Made by a program: the position numbers and the translations under genes
The notes under the pieces: generated by a model
Database searches by the model: none
What the model saw: only the letters and a program-made list of their open reading frames with translations
What the model was told of the DNA's origin: nothing
Assembly (NCBI RefSeq): GCF_001612635.1
Contig: NZ_BDAV01000012.1
Span: 1 to 64,000, forward strand
From: Nocardia africana NBRC 100379
GTDB taxonomy: Bacteria; Actinomycetota; Actinomycetes; Mycobacteriales; Mycobacteriaceae
Direction of reading: 5' to 3'
Length of the DNA: 64,000 nucleotides
Shown here: in pieces, positions 25,304 to 33,502 of the stretch
Position numbering within the stretch: the stretch's first letter is position 1
How the letters are laid out: every line of letters begins with the position of its first letter

Positions 25304-25374
25304 CTGATCGTGCAAACCTCACCCCGATTTGCAGTTTTCACGCATTTTCGTGGAGGTTTGCACGATTAGTTCAG
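25304..25374. repeat. Palindromic dispersed repeat, copy 2
   Basis: The arms ATCGTGCAAACCTC (25307-25320) and GAGGTTTGCACGAT (25353-25366) are exact reverse complements around a 32-base interior. On the minus strand it aligns with copy 1 at 8662-8737, including GAAAACT in the interior and the outer AGTTCAG. The element contains the 3' end and stop codon of the small gene at 25319-25567. Confidence 0.8.
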
Positions 25375-25567
25375 GGGGGCGACGCTGGGTGGGGTCGGTT
25401 CCGGCGGGCTTTGGGGTGTGGCGGGGTATCAGGTCGTTCAGGCAGGGGAAGTTGGTGGCGGGGGTGGCGCGTAGGGCTCGGGCGATTGCCGCGTACCAGT
25501 GGGGGTCGCCTTCGATCGTCGGGGCGGGTGATGTTTGTGGAATGCGCTGCGGCAGAGTCTTTCTCAT
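25319..25567 (-). CDS. Small hypothetical protein, C-terminus encoded by a repeat
   Basis: An 82-residue protein starting MRKTLPQRIPQ with an AAGGAG box seven bases before the ATG. The recognisable part runs through EGDPHWYAAIARALRATPAT to RRPPE; the last 18 residues and the stop are written by the palindromic repeat, so the original end was probably lost or replaced. I do not know the family. It is the last gene of a minus cluster of three small genes beside an XRE/DUF397 pair, an arrangement common in Nocardia and Streptomyces. Confidence 0.6.
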   Translation of the reverse strand: MRKTLPQRIPQTSPAPTIEGDPHWYAAIARALRATPATNFPCLNDLIPRHTPKPAGTDPTQRRPPELIVQTSTKMRENCKSG

Positions 25568-25678
25568 AGGGCGCTCCTTGTCTGGTGGTATTGCGCACGG
25601 GGCCTTCCCTCGGCGGGGTCTCGCGGTAGTGGGGAGTTGCGGTGACCTGCGAGGTCGGGAGGGGACCCCGCAGGCACC

Positions 25679-25960
25679 TCAGGCTCGCTCGCGGCACTCG
25701 GTGGGGAGTGGGGACGGTGGCGTCGGAACGTCCTGCCAGCGAGACGTTTTCATGGTGGGTTCGGTGCGGCAGGCGGCGCAGTGGGCGGTGGTCGCGGCAT
25801 CGGGGTCGTGACCGAGGGTGGTGAGGATGTTGCGGCAGCTGCTGAGCATGTCGCAGGTTTGCGCGGTGCAGGCCGCGTGGCGGTCGGCGTGGATCTCGCG
25901 GTGCATCCGCTCGGGGGAGATCGGGTTGGCGAGCGGGCCATGGAAGACCGGGTTGGGCAT
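25679..25960 (-). CDS. Small Cys/His-rich hypothetical protein
   Basis: A 93-residue protein with strongly GC-rich third positions, a sign of real coding. It has five cysteines, including C-T-A-Q-T-C and C-A-A-C pairs, in a His/Asp-rich context (MHREIHADRHAACTAQTC, ATTAHCAACRTEP). Two Cys pairs could hold a zinc ion, but no known zinc finger is recognised. It starts six bases after the stop of the upstream small gene. Function unknown; the neighbouring XRE regulator suggests a regulatory partner role. Confidence 0.6.
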   Translation of the reverse strand: MPNPVFHGPLANPISPERMHREIHADRHAACTAQTCDMLSSCRNILTTLGHDPDAATTAHCAACRTEPTMKTSRWQDVPTPPSPLPTECRERA

Positions 25961-25966
25961 GGCCGG

Positions 25967-26152
25967 TCAGATTCCGAAGTGCGGGCGGTCGGCGGGGTGC
26001 ATGGCGCCCGTCGCGACGAGCCAGAGTTTGGCCTGTAATTTGCGGGCGCACACCGTGATCGGGCAATCGAGATGGTCCTGCATGATGCGGTGAGCGAGCG
26101 CGGTGGTCATGGTCGGCAGGGCGCTGTGGGTGATCGGTCGCAAACCGTGCAC
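25967..26152 (-). CDS. Small hypothetical protein upstream in cluster
   Basis: A 61-residue protein. The GTG at 26152 is preferred because GGAGG lies nine bases upstream; an internal ATG at 26110 would give a 47-residue form. The body reads ALAHRIMQDHLDCPITVCAR and KLQAKLWLVATGAMHPADRP, with two closely spaced cysteines. No family recognised. It is the first gene of the three-gene minus cluster and divergent from the XRE regulator. Confidence 0.5.
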   Translation of the reverse strand: MHGLRPITHSALPTMTTALAHRIMQDHLDCPITVCARKLQAKLWLVATGAMHPADRPHFGI

Positions 26153-26503
26153 GGGAGAACACCTCCGGACATCGTCGGGCACCAGCGGGCACGCGGCTGC
26201 TGGTACTCCCGATGGCCGGGGCCATTTTTCGGCCATCACCTTGCGGCGTCGGTGCTACGCGGTAATGTCTCGTCGGTATCATCACGGTTGTAGTCGCATC
26301 CGGGGGCAACGGTTGTGCGACTTGCCGATTCGAGTTTCCCGGCCATCGGGGTGGCTCAAGAAGACCACCGACTGAGCCGGCGGGACAATAGCGCCATGCA
26401 TATGCAACGAAGGTTCTGCGACGGCCCAGAGCGGTTCGCACGGGGGTAGCCGATTTCATTCCTCGTGCAAACGGCGACCGCTCACGATGCAAACGAGGAA
26501 TCC

Positions 26504-27448
26504 GTGACGAACACTGATGAGGACAGCTCGACCACCCTGCCCCGGCGGCAATTGGGACGGTATCTCAAGGAGGCCCGCCTCGGCGTGGGCCTGCGGTTGG
26601 AAGACGTTGCGCCCCTTATGCAATGGTCGGCGAGCAAACTGTCTCGACTCGAAGCCGGAAAATCCCCGGCCATCCGCGTGCTCGACGTGGAGGCACTGTG
26701 CGGGATCTACGACATCGACGATCCCGAGGTCGTTGCCGGCCTGGTCGGCCTGGCGAAACAGAGCACCGGAAAAAGCTGGTGGCAGGCATTCGATGACGTT
26801 ATTTCGGGGAACTTCGACCTGTACGTGGGATTGGAGTCGTCGGCTAAACAGCTTTCCATCTTCAGGCCCGACATGCCGTCCGGGCTTTTTCAAACGAAGG
26901 AGTATGCGCGTGCTGTCGACCAGCGCTACTACCCTCAGATCGATCCTGTCGAGTTGGCGCGACGGATCGAACTGAAAACCAAACGCCAAGCGCTGCTTAC
27001 GAGGAAAGTAAACCCCATCTCGGTTGATCTGATAATCCACGAGTCTGCGGTGCGAACCGTTGTGGGAGACCCGCGGACGATGGCGGCACAATGCCACCAC
27101 CTGGCAAATCTACCGGGAAATGTGACCGTCAAGGTCCTGACGTACGAAGCCGGATTCCCGGCTGGACTGCCGACCGGACCCTTCGCCATCCTCGACTTCG
27201 GAACCGATTCGAAGGGCCGTGAACTGTCGCCGACGGTTGTTTATATCGAATCGTACGCGGGCGATCTGTACCTCGAGCGGCCAAAGGATGTGGGGCGGTA
27301 TCGTCAGGCGTACAGCATCATCGAGCAAGCGGCGCTTGACATTGCGGACAGCAAGCGTTTTCTGAGGAACACAGCGAGGGAGTTCGAACGTGAACGTCGA
27401 TCTGACCGGAGCCAGGTGGTTCAAGTCGAGCCGCAGCGGTGGCGGTAA
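26504..27448 (+). CDS. XRE-family regulator with DUF5753-like domain
   Basis: A 314-residue protein. The N-terminal helix-turn-helix (about residues 18-70) contains RRQLGRYLKEARLGVGLRLE and QWSASKLSRLEAGKSPAIRV; a long C-terminal DUF5753-like domain follows (SIFRPDMPSGLFQTKEYARA, HHLANLPGNVTVKVL, GPFAILDFG). This architecture belongs to the WhiJ/AbaA-type regulators of actinobacteria. The GTG at 26504 has a GAGGAA box; a GTG at 26465 is also in frame. It overlaps the DUF397 gene by 59 bases, the usual regulator-partner pair. The 350-bp gap upstream (26153-26503) holds only presumed promoters. Confidence 0.88.
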   Translation: MTNTDEDSSTTLPRRQLGRYLKEARLGVGLRLEDVAPLMQWSASKLSRLEAGKSPAIRVLDVEALCGIYDIDDPEVVAGLVGLAKQSTGKSWWQAFDDVISGNFDLYVGLESSAKQLSIFRPDMPSGLFQTKEYARAVDQRYYPQIDPVELARRIELKTKRQALLTRKVNPISVDLIIHESAVRTVVGDPRTMAAQCHHLANLPGNVTVKVLTYEAGFPAGLPTGPFAILDFGTDSKGRELSPTVVYIESYAGDLYLERPKDVGRYRQAYSIIEQAALDIADSKRFLRNTAREFERERRSDRSQVVQVEPQRWR

Positions 27449-27596
27449 GGACTGCGTGGAGACAGCGTTCCTCGCCGGCGGACACGTCGGCGTCCGCGAC
27501 TCCAAGAACCCCACCGGCCCCGCCCTCGTCTTCACCCCTGCCGAATGGGACGCCTTCACCACCGACCTCCGCAACGGCACCCTCGACCACGCTTGA
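27390..27596 (+). CDS. DUF397 domain protein
   Basis: A 68-residue protein with the DUF397 hallmarks: ARWFKSSRSGGGKDCVETAF, then GHVGVRDSKNPTGPALVFTP and AEWDAFTTDL. DUF397 proteins pair with XRE regulators of the WhiJ type and are thought to modulate them. The GTG lies inside the end of the regulator gene with a GAGGGAG box, so the two are co-translated. Confidence 0.92.
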   Translation: MNVDLTGARWFKSSRSGGGKDCVETAFLAGGHVGVRDSKNPTGPALVFTPAEWDAFTTDLRNGTLDHA

Positions 27597-27629
27597 CCGA
27601 TCGCCCCATGCGAAACAAGGCTGTCGCGC

Positions 27630-28253
27630 TCCGGTAGGAGATCTACCCGCGAGGCTCGGTATCTGCTCAGCGAGGAGCCCGGGCTGCGCGACCGCGAGCC
27701 GGATCTGTTCCGCGGCAATCGAATCCTTTACCGAATCAGCGAACCGTTGGTCACGTTCTATCAGACCATCCTGCGTCCCGATTGGGCACAGTGGGACCGG
27801 GGTCGCGATACCGACAGGTTGTGGCGTCGCCGACGTAGCAGATTCGACAGCAATGTGCTGGGCCCGCATTTCGAACAGATCTGCCGCGACTGGATCGCCG
27901 GCTACGCACCGCCCGAGACCTTCGGCGGTTATCCCGGAAAGGTGGGTCCCGGAGTCGTGAACGACCCCGCCGATCGGAGCACACACGAAGTCGACGTGGA
28001 CGTGTTCGGCGAAGGGCGTGATGGTAGTGAAACGTTGCTCGCAATCGGCGAGGCCGAGTGGAACGACGTCGTGGGTATGGGGCACCTCGACCGGCTTCGC
28101 CGCATCCGGCAACTACTGTCCGGTCGGTACGACACGTCCGAAACTCGGTTGATCTGTTACAGCGCGGCGGGTTTTATGCCGACGCTCGAGCGCGAGGCGG
28201 CCCAGGCGAGCGATATCGCCTTGGTCGGCTTGGACGACCTCTATCTCCGTTGA
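27630..28253 (+). pseudogene. Truncated ATPase gene, DUF234 C-terminal domain only
   Basis: An open frame without a proper start encodes the C-terminal half of an archaeal-type ATPase with DUF234: ARYLLSEEPGLRDREPDLFR, GNRILYRISEPLVTFYQTIL, then the nuclease-like end HEVDVDVFGEG, GEAEWNDVVGMGHLDRL and ALVGLDDLYLR. The N-terminal P-loop ATPase domain, about 250-300 residues in the family, is absent because the DUF397 gene ends directly before it. A TTG at 27747 could still start a 168-residue fragment. The most likely reading is a decayed gene. Confidence 0.6.
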
Positions 28254-28339
28254 CTGCTGATACCGGGCTGAGCACATCGTTCGGCGCGGATCTGGTGTGA
28301 TGCCAACCACAGCTAGGGCCGGTTGATTTGACGCATCAT

Positions 28340-28352
28340 TTGCACATTGCAA
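28340..28352. promoter_or_regulatory. Inverted repeat upstream of MarR gene
   Basis: TTGCA-CAT-TGCAA, ten bases before the MarR start, with a further ATGCAA at the start codon. Probable autoregulatory site of the MarR protein. Confidence 0.45.
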
Positions 28353-28362
28353 CTCTTGTCTA

Positions 28363-28875
28363 ATGCAAGGCTATGAGGAGACCGCCGCGTCGGCCACCGA
28401 CGCCACGCCCGGACAGAGCACCACCGCCGAGATCGCGGCACTGGAAGCGCTGACCCGGATGCTGGTTTCCATCGCCTGGGACAGCGCCCACGCCGCACCT
28501 CCCGGCGTCACCTTTCCGCAGATGCGCTTCTTGCTGATCCTGCGGGCCCTGGGCCGGGTCTCGTCGTCGCGGCTGGCGGCCGCGCTCGGTGTCAACGCCT
28601 CGTCGGTGACGCGACTGGCCGACAAGCTCGAGGCCCGCGGGTATGTGGCGCGGGGAACCGATACGCACAACCGCAGCGTCGTCACCATCGAGGTCACCAC
28701 GGCCGGACAGGCCGTGGTCGATCAGGTGTTGCAGCGGCGGAAGGTCGCCTTCGGATCGTTGCTGGACGGCCTCACTCCCGAGACACGCGCCCGCGTGATC
28801 GCCGCGGCGCGGGACTTGGTGCAGGCCGCCGCCACCACGCCCTTCGTCACCGCAACCGGGCCGGGATCGTTATGA
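28363..28875 (+). CDS. MarR family transcriptional regulator
   Basis: A 170-residue winged-helix protein. After a 30-residue lead it shows FPQMRFLLILRALGRVSSSR, LAAALGVNASSVTRLADKLE and RGYVARGTDTHNRSVVTIEV, the HTH and wing of MarR. The stop overlaps the ClC gene start (ATGA), so it almost certainly controls that channel gene and itself. The signal it senses is unknown; chloride, acid or an organic acid would fit the partner gene. Confidence 0.9.
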   Translation: MQGYEETAASATDATPGQSTTAEIAALEALTRMLVSIAWDSAHAAPPGVTFPQMRFLLILRALGRVSSSRLAAALGVNASSVTRLADKLEARGYVARGTDTHNRSVVTIEVTTAGQAVVDQVLQRRKVAFGSLLDGLTPETRARVIAAARDLVQAAATTPFVTATGPGSL

Positions 28876-30755
28876 GCGCCGGGCATTCGCGCGCAACGCA
28901 TCTGGGCGATTTCCAGGTCACCCCACGCCTGCTGTGGATCGCCGCCCTCGCGATTCCGGTCGGCGGCGTGGCCGCGGTGGCCGCGTTCGCGCTGCTGAAA
29001 CTGATCGGCTTCATCACGAATCTCGTTTTCTACCAACGCTTCAGCACCGAGATGGTCGCGCCGGGCGCCACCCATCATCCGTGGTGGCTGGTACTCACCG
29101 CACCGATCGTCGGCGGCCTGATCATCGGGGTGATGGCCCGCTACGGCTCGGAGAAGATTCGCGGTCACGGCATGCCGGAGGCAATCGAGGCCATTCTCAC
29201 CGGCGGGTCCCGGGTGCAACCGCGGGTGGCCCTGCTCAAGCCGGCCTCGGCGGCGATCAGCATCGGCTCGGGCGGGCCCTTCGGCGCCGAGGGGCCGATC
29301 ATCATGACCGGCGGCGCGGTCGGTTCGATTCTGGCGCAGTTGCTGAAACTGTCCGCGGACGAGCGCAAGTCACTGCTGGTCGCCGGTTCGGCGGCGGGGA
29401 TGGCAGCGACCTTCAACGCCCCACTGGCGGCGATTCTGCTCGCCGTGGAACTGCTGCTGTTCGAATGGCGGCCACGCAGTTTCGTTCCGGTGGTGGCCGC
29501 CGTGGTCACCGGCACCATCTGCCGCTGGGCCATGCTCGGCAACGGACCGGTCTTCGCGGTGGCGACCGACGGGCGCACGCCCGGCGCCCTGTCCGACAGC
29601 CTGGCGCTGATCCCCGGCATCACCGGCGGACTGCTGGCCATCGCCGCCACCGCGATGGTGTATTTCGCCGAGGACTCCTTCGCCAAGCTTCCCGTGCACT
29701 GGATGTGGTGGCCCGCGATCGGCGGCCTGATCATCGGTATCGGGGGGCTGTTCGAACCGCGGGCGCTCGGCGTCGGCTACGACGTCATCGACCAATTGCT
29801 CACCGGACACGCCACGCTGTCGCTGATCGTCGGCATCCTCGTGGTGAAAACGCTGATCTGGTCGCTCTCACTCGGCTCCGGCACTTCCGGCGGCGTGCTG
29901 GCGCCGGTGTTCATGATCGGCGCGGCATTGGGCGCCGCCGAGGGCGGCCTACTGCCGCACGTGAGTGCGGGATTCTGGGCGATGTGCGGATTGGCCGCGG
30001 TGGTCGGCGGGGTGATGCGCTCACCGCTGACCGGCATCGTCTTCACCTGCGAACTCACCCATGCCTGGAACGACGTGCTGCCACTCGCGGTCGCCTCGGT
30101 CTCGGCGTACACGGTGTCGGTTCTGCTGCTCAAGCGTTCGGTGCTGACCGAGAAGATCGCCCGCCGCCGACTGCATCTCACCCGCGAGTACACCACCGAC
30201 CCACTGGAGACGTTCTTCACCCACGAGGTGATGACCGCCGATCCGCTGGTGCTCGGAACCGACGACCTCGTCGATCCGATCCTCCCCGGGACCCATTACG
30301 CCGGGCTGTACCCGGTGGTCGACGGTACCGGCGCACTGGTCGGCGTGACCACCCGCCAGGTCCTGCAGAACAGCCCAGGCGCCACGGTCGGTGCGGCCAC
30401 CTTGGACATCCGAACCTCGGTCCATCCCGACAACACCCTGCGCGAGGTGGCCAACGCCCTCGCGATGGCGCACGTGACGGCGGCACCCGTGGTCGCGCGC
30501 GACGATCCGAACCGGTTGTGCGGCATCATCACTCTCGAACAGCTGCTCCACGCCCGCCGCCGCGACCTACACGAGGAACACCATCGCGAGCGGCTGCTGG
30601 TGGTACGGGAGCCCCGCCGTCGGCACTGTCCAATGCAGTGCAGGCATCCGACAGATGGAGGCGCAGCCGCGGCCGATCCGGTCGTCACGCTGATCCGGCA
30701 CCCGAGCACACCGGGAATCCGTAGGCTGAGCTCGCGATCTCCTACCGCACGGTAG
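28872..30755 (+). CDS. ClC-family chloride channel/transporter with CBS domains
   Basis: A 627-residue protein. The N-terminal 440 residues form the ClC membrane domain: GSGGPFGAEGPIIMTGGA carries the gating glutamate in GAEGP, KSLLVAGSAAGMAATFNAPL is the second signature and GSGTSGGVLAPVFMIGAALG is the selectivity loop. From about residue 450 two CBS domains follow (HEVMTADPLVLGTDD, then ANALAMAHVTAAPVVARDDP), probably sensing nucleotides. The Glu is retained as in Cl-/H+ exchangers. The last 40 residues are basic and low in similarity. It starts inside the MarR stop. Confidence 0.92.
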   Translation: MSAGHSRATHLGDFQVTPRLLWIAALAIPVGGVAAVAAFALLKLIGFITNLVFYQRFSTEMVAPGATHHPWWLVLTAPIVGGLIIGVMARYGSEKIRGHGMPEAIEAILTGGSRVQPRVALLKPASAAISIGSGGPFGAEGPIIMTGGAVGSILAQLLKLSADERKSLLVAGSAAGMAATFNAPLAAILLAVELLLFEWRPRSFVPVVAAVVTGTICRWAMLGNGPVFAVATDGRTPGALSDSLALIPGITGGLLAIAATAMVYFAEDSFAKLPVHWMWWPAIGGLIIGIGGLFEPRALGVGYDVIDQLLTGHATLSLIVGILVVKTLIWSLSLGSGTSGGVLAPVFMIGAALGAAEGGLLPHVSAGFWAMCGLAAVVGGVMRSPLTGIVFTCELTHAWNDVLPLAVASVSAYTVSVLLLKRSVLTEKIARRRLHLTREYTTDPLETFFTHEVMTADPLVLGTDDLVDPILPGTHYAGLYPVVDGTGALVGVTTRQVLQNSPGATVGAATLDIRTSVHPDNTLREVANALAMAHVTAAPVVARDDPNRLCGIITLEQLLHARRRDLHEEHHRERLLVVREPRRRHCPMQCRHPTDGGAAAADPVVTLIRHPSTPGIRRLSSRSPTAR

Positions 30756-30815
30756 CCTGGTTCGCGAAGTACGATCCGGCGGGAGGAGCCGGTGCAATGG
30801 AACGGGAGATTCACG

Positions 30816-31481
30816 GTGACCTCGCGGGAGGATTTCCTGCGCCGCGTGCGCGATGCCCTCGAGGCGCTACCCAATGACGAACGCATGGTGCCGGTGCCAC
30901 GCAACTATCAGCGCAACGCCCCGGTGCCCTCGGCGGAAGATCAGGCCGAGATCGTCGAGCTGTTCATCGATCGCCTCAAACACCACGGCGCCCAGGTCCA
31001 TCGGGTCGGCGCGGACGATATCCCCGGTGCGATCGACTCGGCCCTGCGGGCCCACGGGGCTCGCTCGGCGCTGGCTCCCGACGGGTTGCCCGAGCATTGG
31101 CTGCGACGCTGGGAACTGACCGGCGAACATCGCGTGCTCGACGATCAACCGCACCTGTCGATTCTCGATCGCGAACGCTCCGATGCCGTGGTCACCGGAT
31201 GCGCGGGCGCGGTCGCCGACGCCGGCACCCTGATTCTCGACGGCGGCCCGGGACAGTGCCGCCGCGATGCCGCCGTCCTGGCCGACTGCCACATCTGCGT
31301 GGTCCGCGTCGAGCAGATCGACTACTCGCTGCCCCAGGTGCTGGACAAGCTGGACCCGCGCCGATCCATCACCTGGTTCGGCGGCCCGACCGCCATGACC
31401 GATCCGGAGGCCGATTCCGGCAAGGTCGGCGGTGTCATCGAGGAGACCGAGCGACGGCTGGTCGTCGTCATCGTCGGTTGA
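30816..31481 (+). CDS. lutC: LUD-domain protein, LutC-like
   Basis: A 221-residue LutC/YkgG (LUD domain) protein. The start is GTG with GGGAG seven bases upstream (VTSREDFLRRVRDALEA, the usual family N-terminus); a GTG at 30792 with GGAGGAG is the alternative. The core contains SDAVVTGCAGAVADAGTLIL, CHICVVRVEQIDYSLPQVLD and SITWFGGPTAMTDPE. In the Lut lactate-oxidation system LutC works with the Fe-S proteins LutA and LutB, but neither is next to it here. Downstream lies a strong hairpin. Confidence 0.85.
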   Translation: MTSREDFLRRVRDALEALPNDERMVPVPRNYQRNAPVPSAEDQAEIVELFIDRLKHHGAQVHRVGADDIPGAIDSALRAHGARSALAPDGLPEHWLRRWELTGEHRVLDDQPHLSILDRERSDAVVTGCAGAVADAGTLILDGGPGQCRRDAAVLADCHICVVRVEQIDYSLPQVLDKLDPRRSITWFGGPTAMTDPEADSGKVGGVIEETERRLVVVIVG

Positions 31482-31641
31482 TCGGCGGCCCTGTTCCGTT
31501 CACCAGTTCCCTGCACTCACAAACGACCCCACAAGCGCTCGTTAAGGGCGTGGCAAGCGCATCCCGGCATTGTCGTCGTCGACACCGGGAGTGCTCCTGC
31601 CGCGAGAGGGGGCGGCAGGATCACCCACCGGCTGCGACCGA

Positions 31642-31691
31642 GACGATCCGCTCGGCCTGTCGACGAGGGGTGACAGGCCGGGCGGATCGTC
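31642..31691. terminator. Large hairpin between lutC and MFS gene
   Basis: Arms ACGATCCGCTCGGCCTGTC (31643-31661) and GACAGGCCGGGCGGATCGT (31672-31690) pair with one mismatch around a 10-base loop. It lies between convergent units and probably ends both transcripts. Confidence 0.7.
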
Positions 31692-31712
31692 CGTGTGTGT
31701 GCGGCGGCCGCC

Positions 31713-31784
31713 GCCGGTGACAATTGCGGCGCTCGCGCCGGTGTCAATTGCGGAGCTCGCGCCGGTCTCGATTCGGCAGCGGCG
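31713..31784. repeat. 24-bp minisatellite, three units
   Basis: GCCGGTGACAATTGCGGCGC plus TCGC is repeated at 31737 with two changes and again, more diverged, at 31761. The period is 24 bp. A frame on the plus strand would read the 8-residue repeat APV(T/S)IA(A/E)L, but no gene is supported there. Confidence 0.7.
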
Positions 31785-31814
31785 CGGGTGTCCGACTCGA
31801 GGAATGATGGGGGT

Positions 31815-31874
31815 ATGGAAACTGCGGTCGTCTTCGTCCTGGCTTGCCTGATCTACTGGTGGGGCTTGATCTGA
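31815..31874 (+). CDS. Putative 19-residue hydrophobic mini-protein
   Basis: ATG at 31815 opens METAVVFVLACLIYWWGLI and stops. It would be a single hydrophobic helix with a Trp-Trp interface pair. A GGGGG tract lies very close to the start and GAGGA lies 11 bases upstream, so the RBS is not ideal. It stands alone in a 457-bp gap that otherwise holds a hairpin and a minisatellite. It could be chance; only conservation would show it is real. Confidence 0.3.
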   Translation: METAVVFVLACLIYWWGLI

Positions 31875-31938
31875 CCGATCGGCAGCCCCCGGGCTCGCCA
31901 CGGACTCCTCCGGACGCGACGGAGTCCGTCCCGGCCGG

Positions 31939-33459
31939 TCAACGCGTGCCGACCAGCGCTTCCGCCGTACCCGGGTCCTGCTGTCCCACAGTCTCTTTCA
32001 CGTTCCGCATCAAGAACACCGCCACCGTTGCCGCGACCACCGCGCTCACCGCGCCGACGGCGAAGGCGGCTTGCATACCCGAGCTGAAGGCATCGCGAGC
32101 CAGTCCCGCCAGCTGCGGGTCGCCCAGGCCGAGCGCACCGGCGATGGATTCGCGCGCACTCGCCGGCGCCCGGTCCGGCATCGCGCCGGAATAGGTGCCC
32201 GCCAGGATGGCTCCCAGGACCGCGACGCCGAGCGCACCACCTGTCTGCTGAATGGTGTCGTTGAGCGCCGATCCCACCCCGGCGTGTTCGGCGGGCACCG
32301 CGCTCATCAACGCGCCGATCGCCGCGGGCATCGCCAGACCGGCTCCCGCGCCGAGCAACGCCATGGCCATGGCCGGCAGCCAGAACCCGGTTCCGGCGTT
32401 CAGTGTGGCCAGCACCCCGAAACCTGCGGCGACGACGACCAACCCCGCGACGGTCACCGGCTTGGCGCCGAGTTTGCCGACCACGCTCGCCCCCAGCGCG
32501 TTGAACGCCAGCAGCGCGATCGCCATCGGCGTGAACGCCAGCGCGGTCCGCATCGGCGAATAACCGAGCACGAATTGCAGATATTGCGTCAGCACCAGGA
32601 CCAGACCGCCGTTGGCGAAGGTCACCAGCACCAGCGAGAAGCTGGATCCGGTGAAGGTGCGGTTGCCGAACAGGTGCAGCGGGACCATCGGCGAATCGGT
32701 GCGCAGTTCGCGAATCACGAAGCCGCACAGCGCGGCAACCGTCACCACCGCAGCGGTGAGAGTCGCACCGTCCGACCAGCCGCGCTGCGGCACCGCGATG
32801 ATCGTCCACACCAGCGCCGTCATCCCGACGATGGACAGCACCGCCCCCGGGAGGTCCGGCTTACGCCACGGTCCCCGCGATTCCGGCATGAGCACCAGCG
32901 CCGCCACGATCGCCACACCCGCGATCGGCACATTCATCACGAAGACCGAACCCCACCAGAAGTGGTTCAGCAGCGCCCCGCCGAGGACCGGGCCGCCGAC
33001 CATGCCGAGGGTGGCGACCGCACTCCAGGCCGCAATGGCCTTCGGCCGTTCCCGGTCGTCGAAGACGGTGATCAGGATCGACAGGGTGCTGGGCATGATC
33101 AGGACGCCCCCGATGCCCATCAGGACCCGCCCGCCGATCAACATCTCCGGACTCCCGGCATACGCGGCCAGCAGTGAGGCGCCACCGAAGAGCGCCAGGC
33201 CGATCACCATGATCAGGCGCCGGCCGAAGCGGTCGGACAGACTGCCGGACGTGAGCAGCAGTCCGGCGAACACCAGCAGATAGGCGTCGATGATCCACTG
33301 GATCTGCTGCGCGTCGGCATGCAGATCGGTGGCTATCTGCGGGATGGCGACCGTCAGCACCATGTTGTCGATCACCAGCACCAGCGAGCTGAGGCACAGA
33401 ACGACCAGGATCAGCCAGCGGCGCGAACTGCCGACAGCGGTCGATTCCGAACTATCCAT
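31939..33459 (-). CDS. MFS drug exporter, DHA2 family (14 TM)
   Basis: A 506-residue integral membrane protein with fourteen hydrophobic segments. Motif A appears as GSLSDRFGRRLIMVIGLALF, motif C as GMVGGPVLGGALL, and the first helix has the D-x-x-V DHA2 signature (LVIDNMVLTVAIPQI). Such proton-driven antiporters export lipophilic drugs or dyes. The ATG at 33459 has a GAAAGGG box. It is divergent from a TetR gene across a 35-bp palindrome, the classical arrangement of a repressor and its efflux pump. Confidence 0.93.
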   Translation of the reverse strand: MDSSESTAVGSSRRWLILVVLCLSSLVLVIDNMVLTVAIPQIATDLHADAQQIQWIIDAYLLVFAGLLLTSGSLSDRFGRRLIMVIGLALFGGASLLAAYAGSPEMLIGGRVLMGIGGVLIMPSTLSILITVFDDRERPKAIAAWSAVATLGMVGGPVLGGALLNHFWWGSVFVMNVPIAGVAIVAALVLMPESRGPWRKPDLPGAVLSIVGMTALVWTIIAVPQRGWSDGATLTAAVVTVAALCGFVIRELRTDSPMVPLHLFGNRTFTGSSFSLVLVTFANGGLVLVLTQYLQFVLGYSPMRTALAFTPMAIALLAFNALGASVVGKLGAKPVTVAGLVVVAAGFGVLATLNAGTGFWLPAMAMALLGAGAGLAMPAAIGALMSAVPAEHAGVGSALNDTIQQTGGALGVAVLGAILAGTYSGAMPDRAPASARESIAGALGLGDPQLAGLARDAFSSGMQAAFAVGAVSAVVAATVAVFLMRNVKETVGQQDPGTAEALVGTR

Positions 33460-33502
33460 CGCGAACCCTTTCCGAGGACCAGAAGCGCACACTGTGCGCT
33501 AT

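Noticed and set aside
26465..26503. Upstream GTG start for the XRE gene
   Set aside because: The GTG at 26504 has a GAGGAA box and matches the usual length before the HTH; the earlier GTG has no box.
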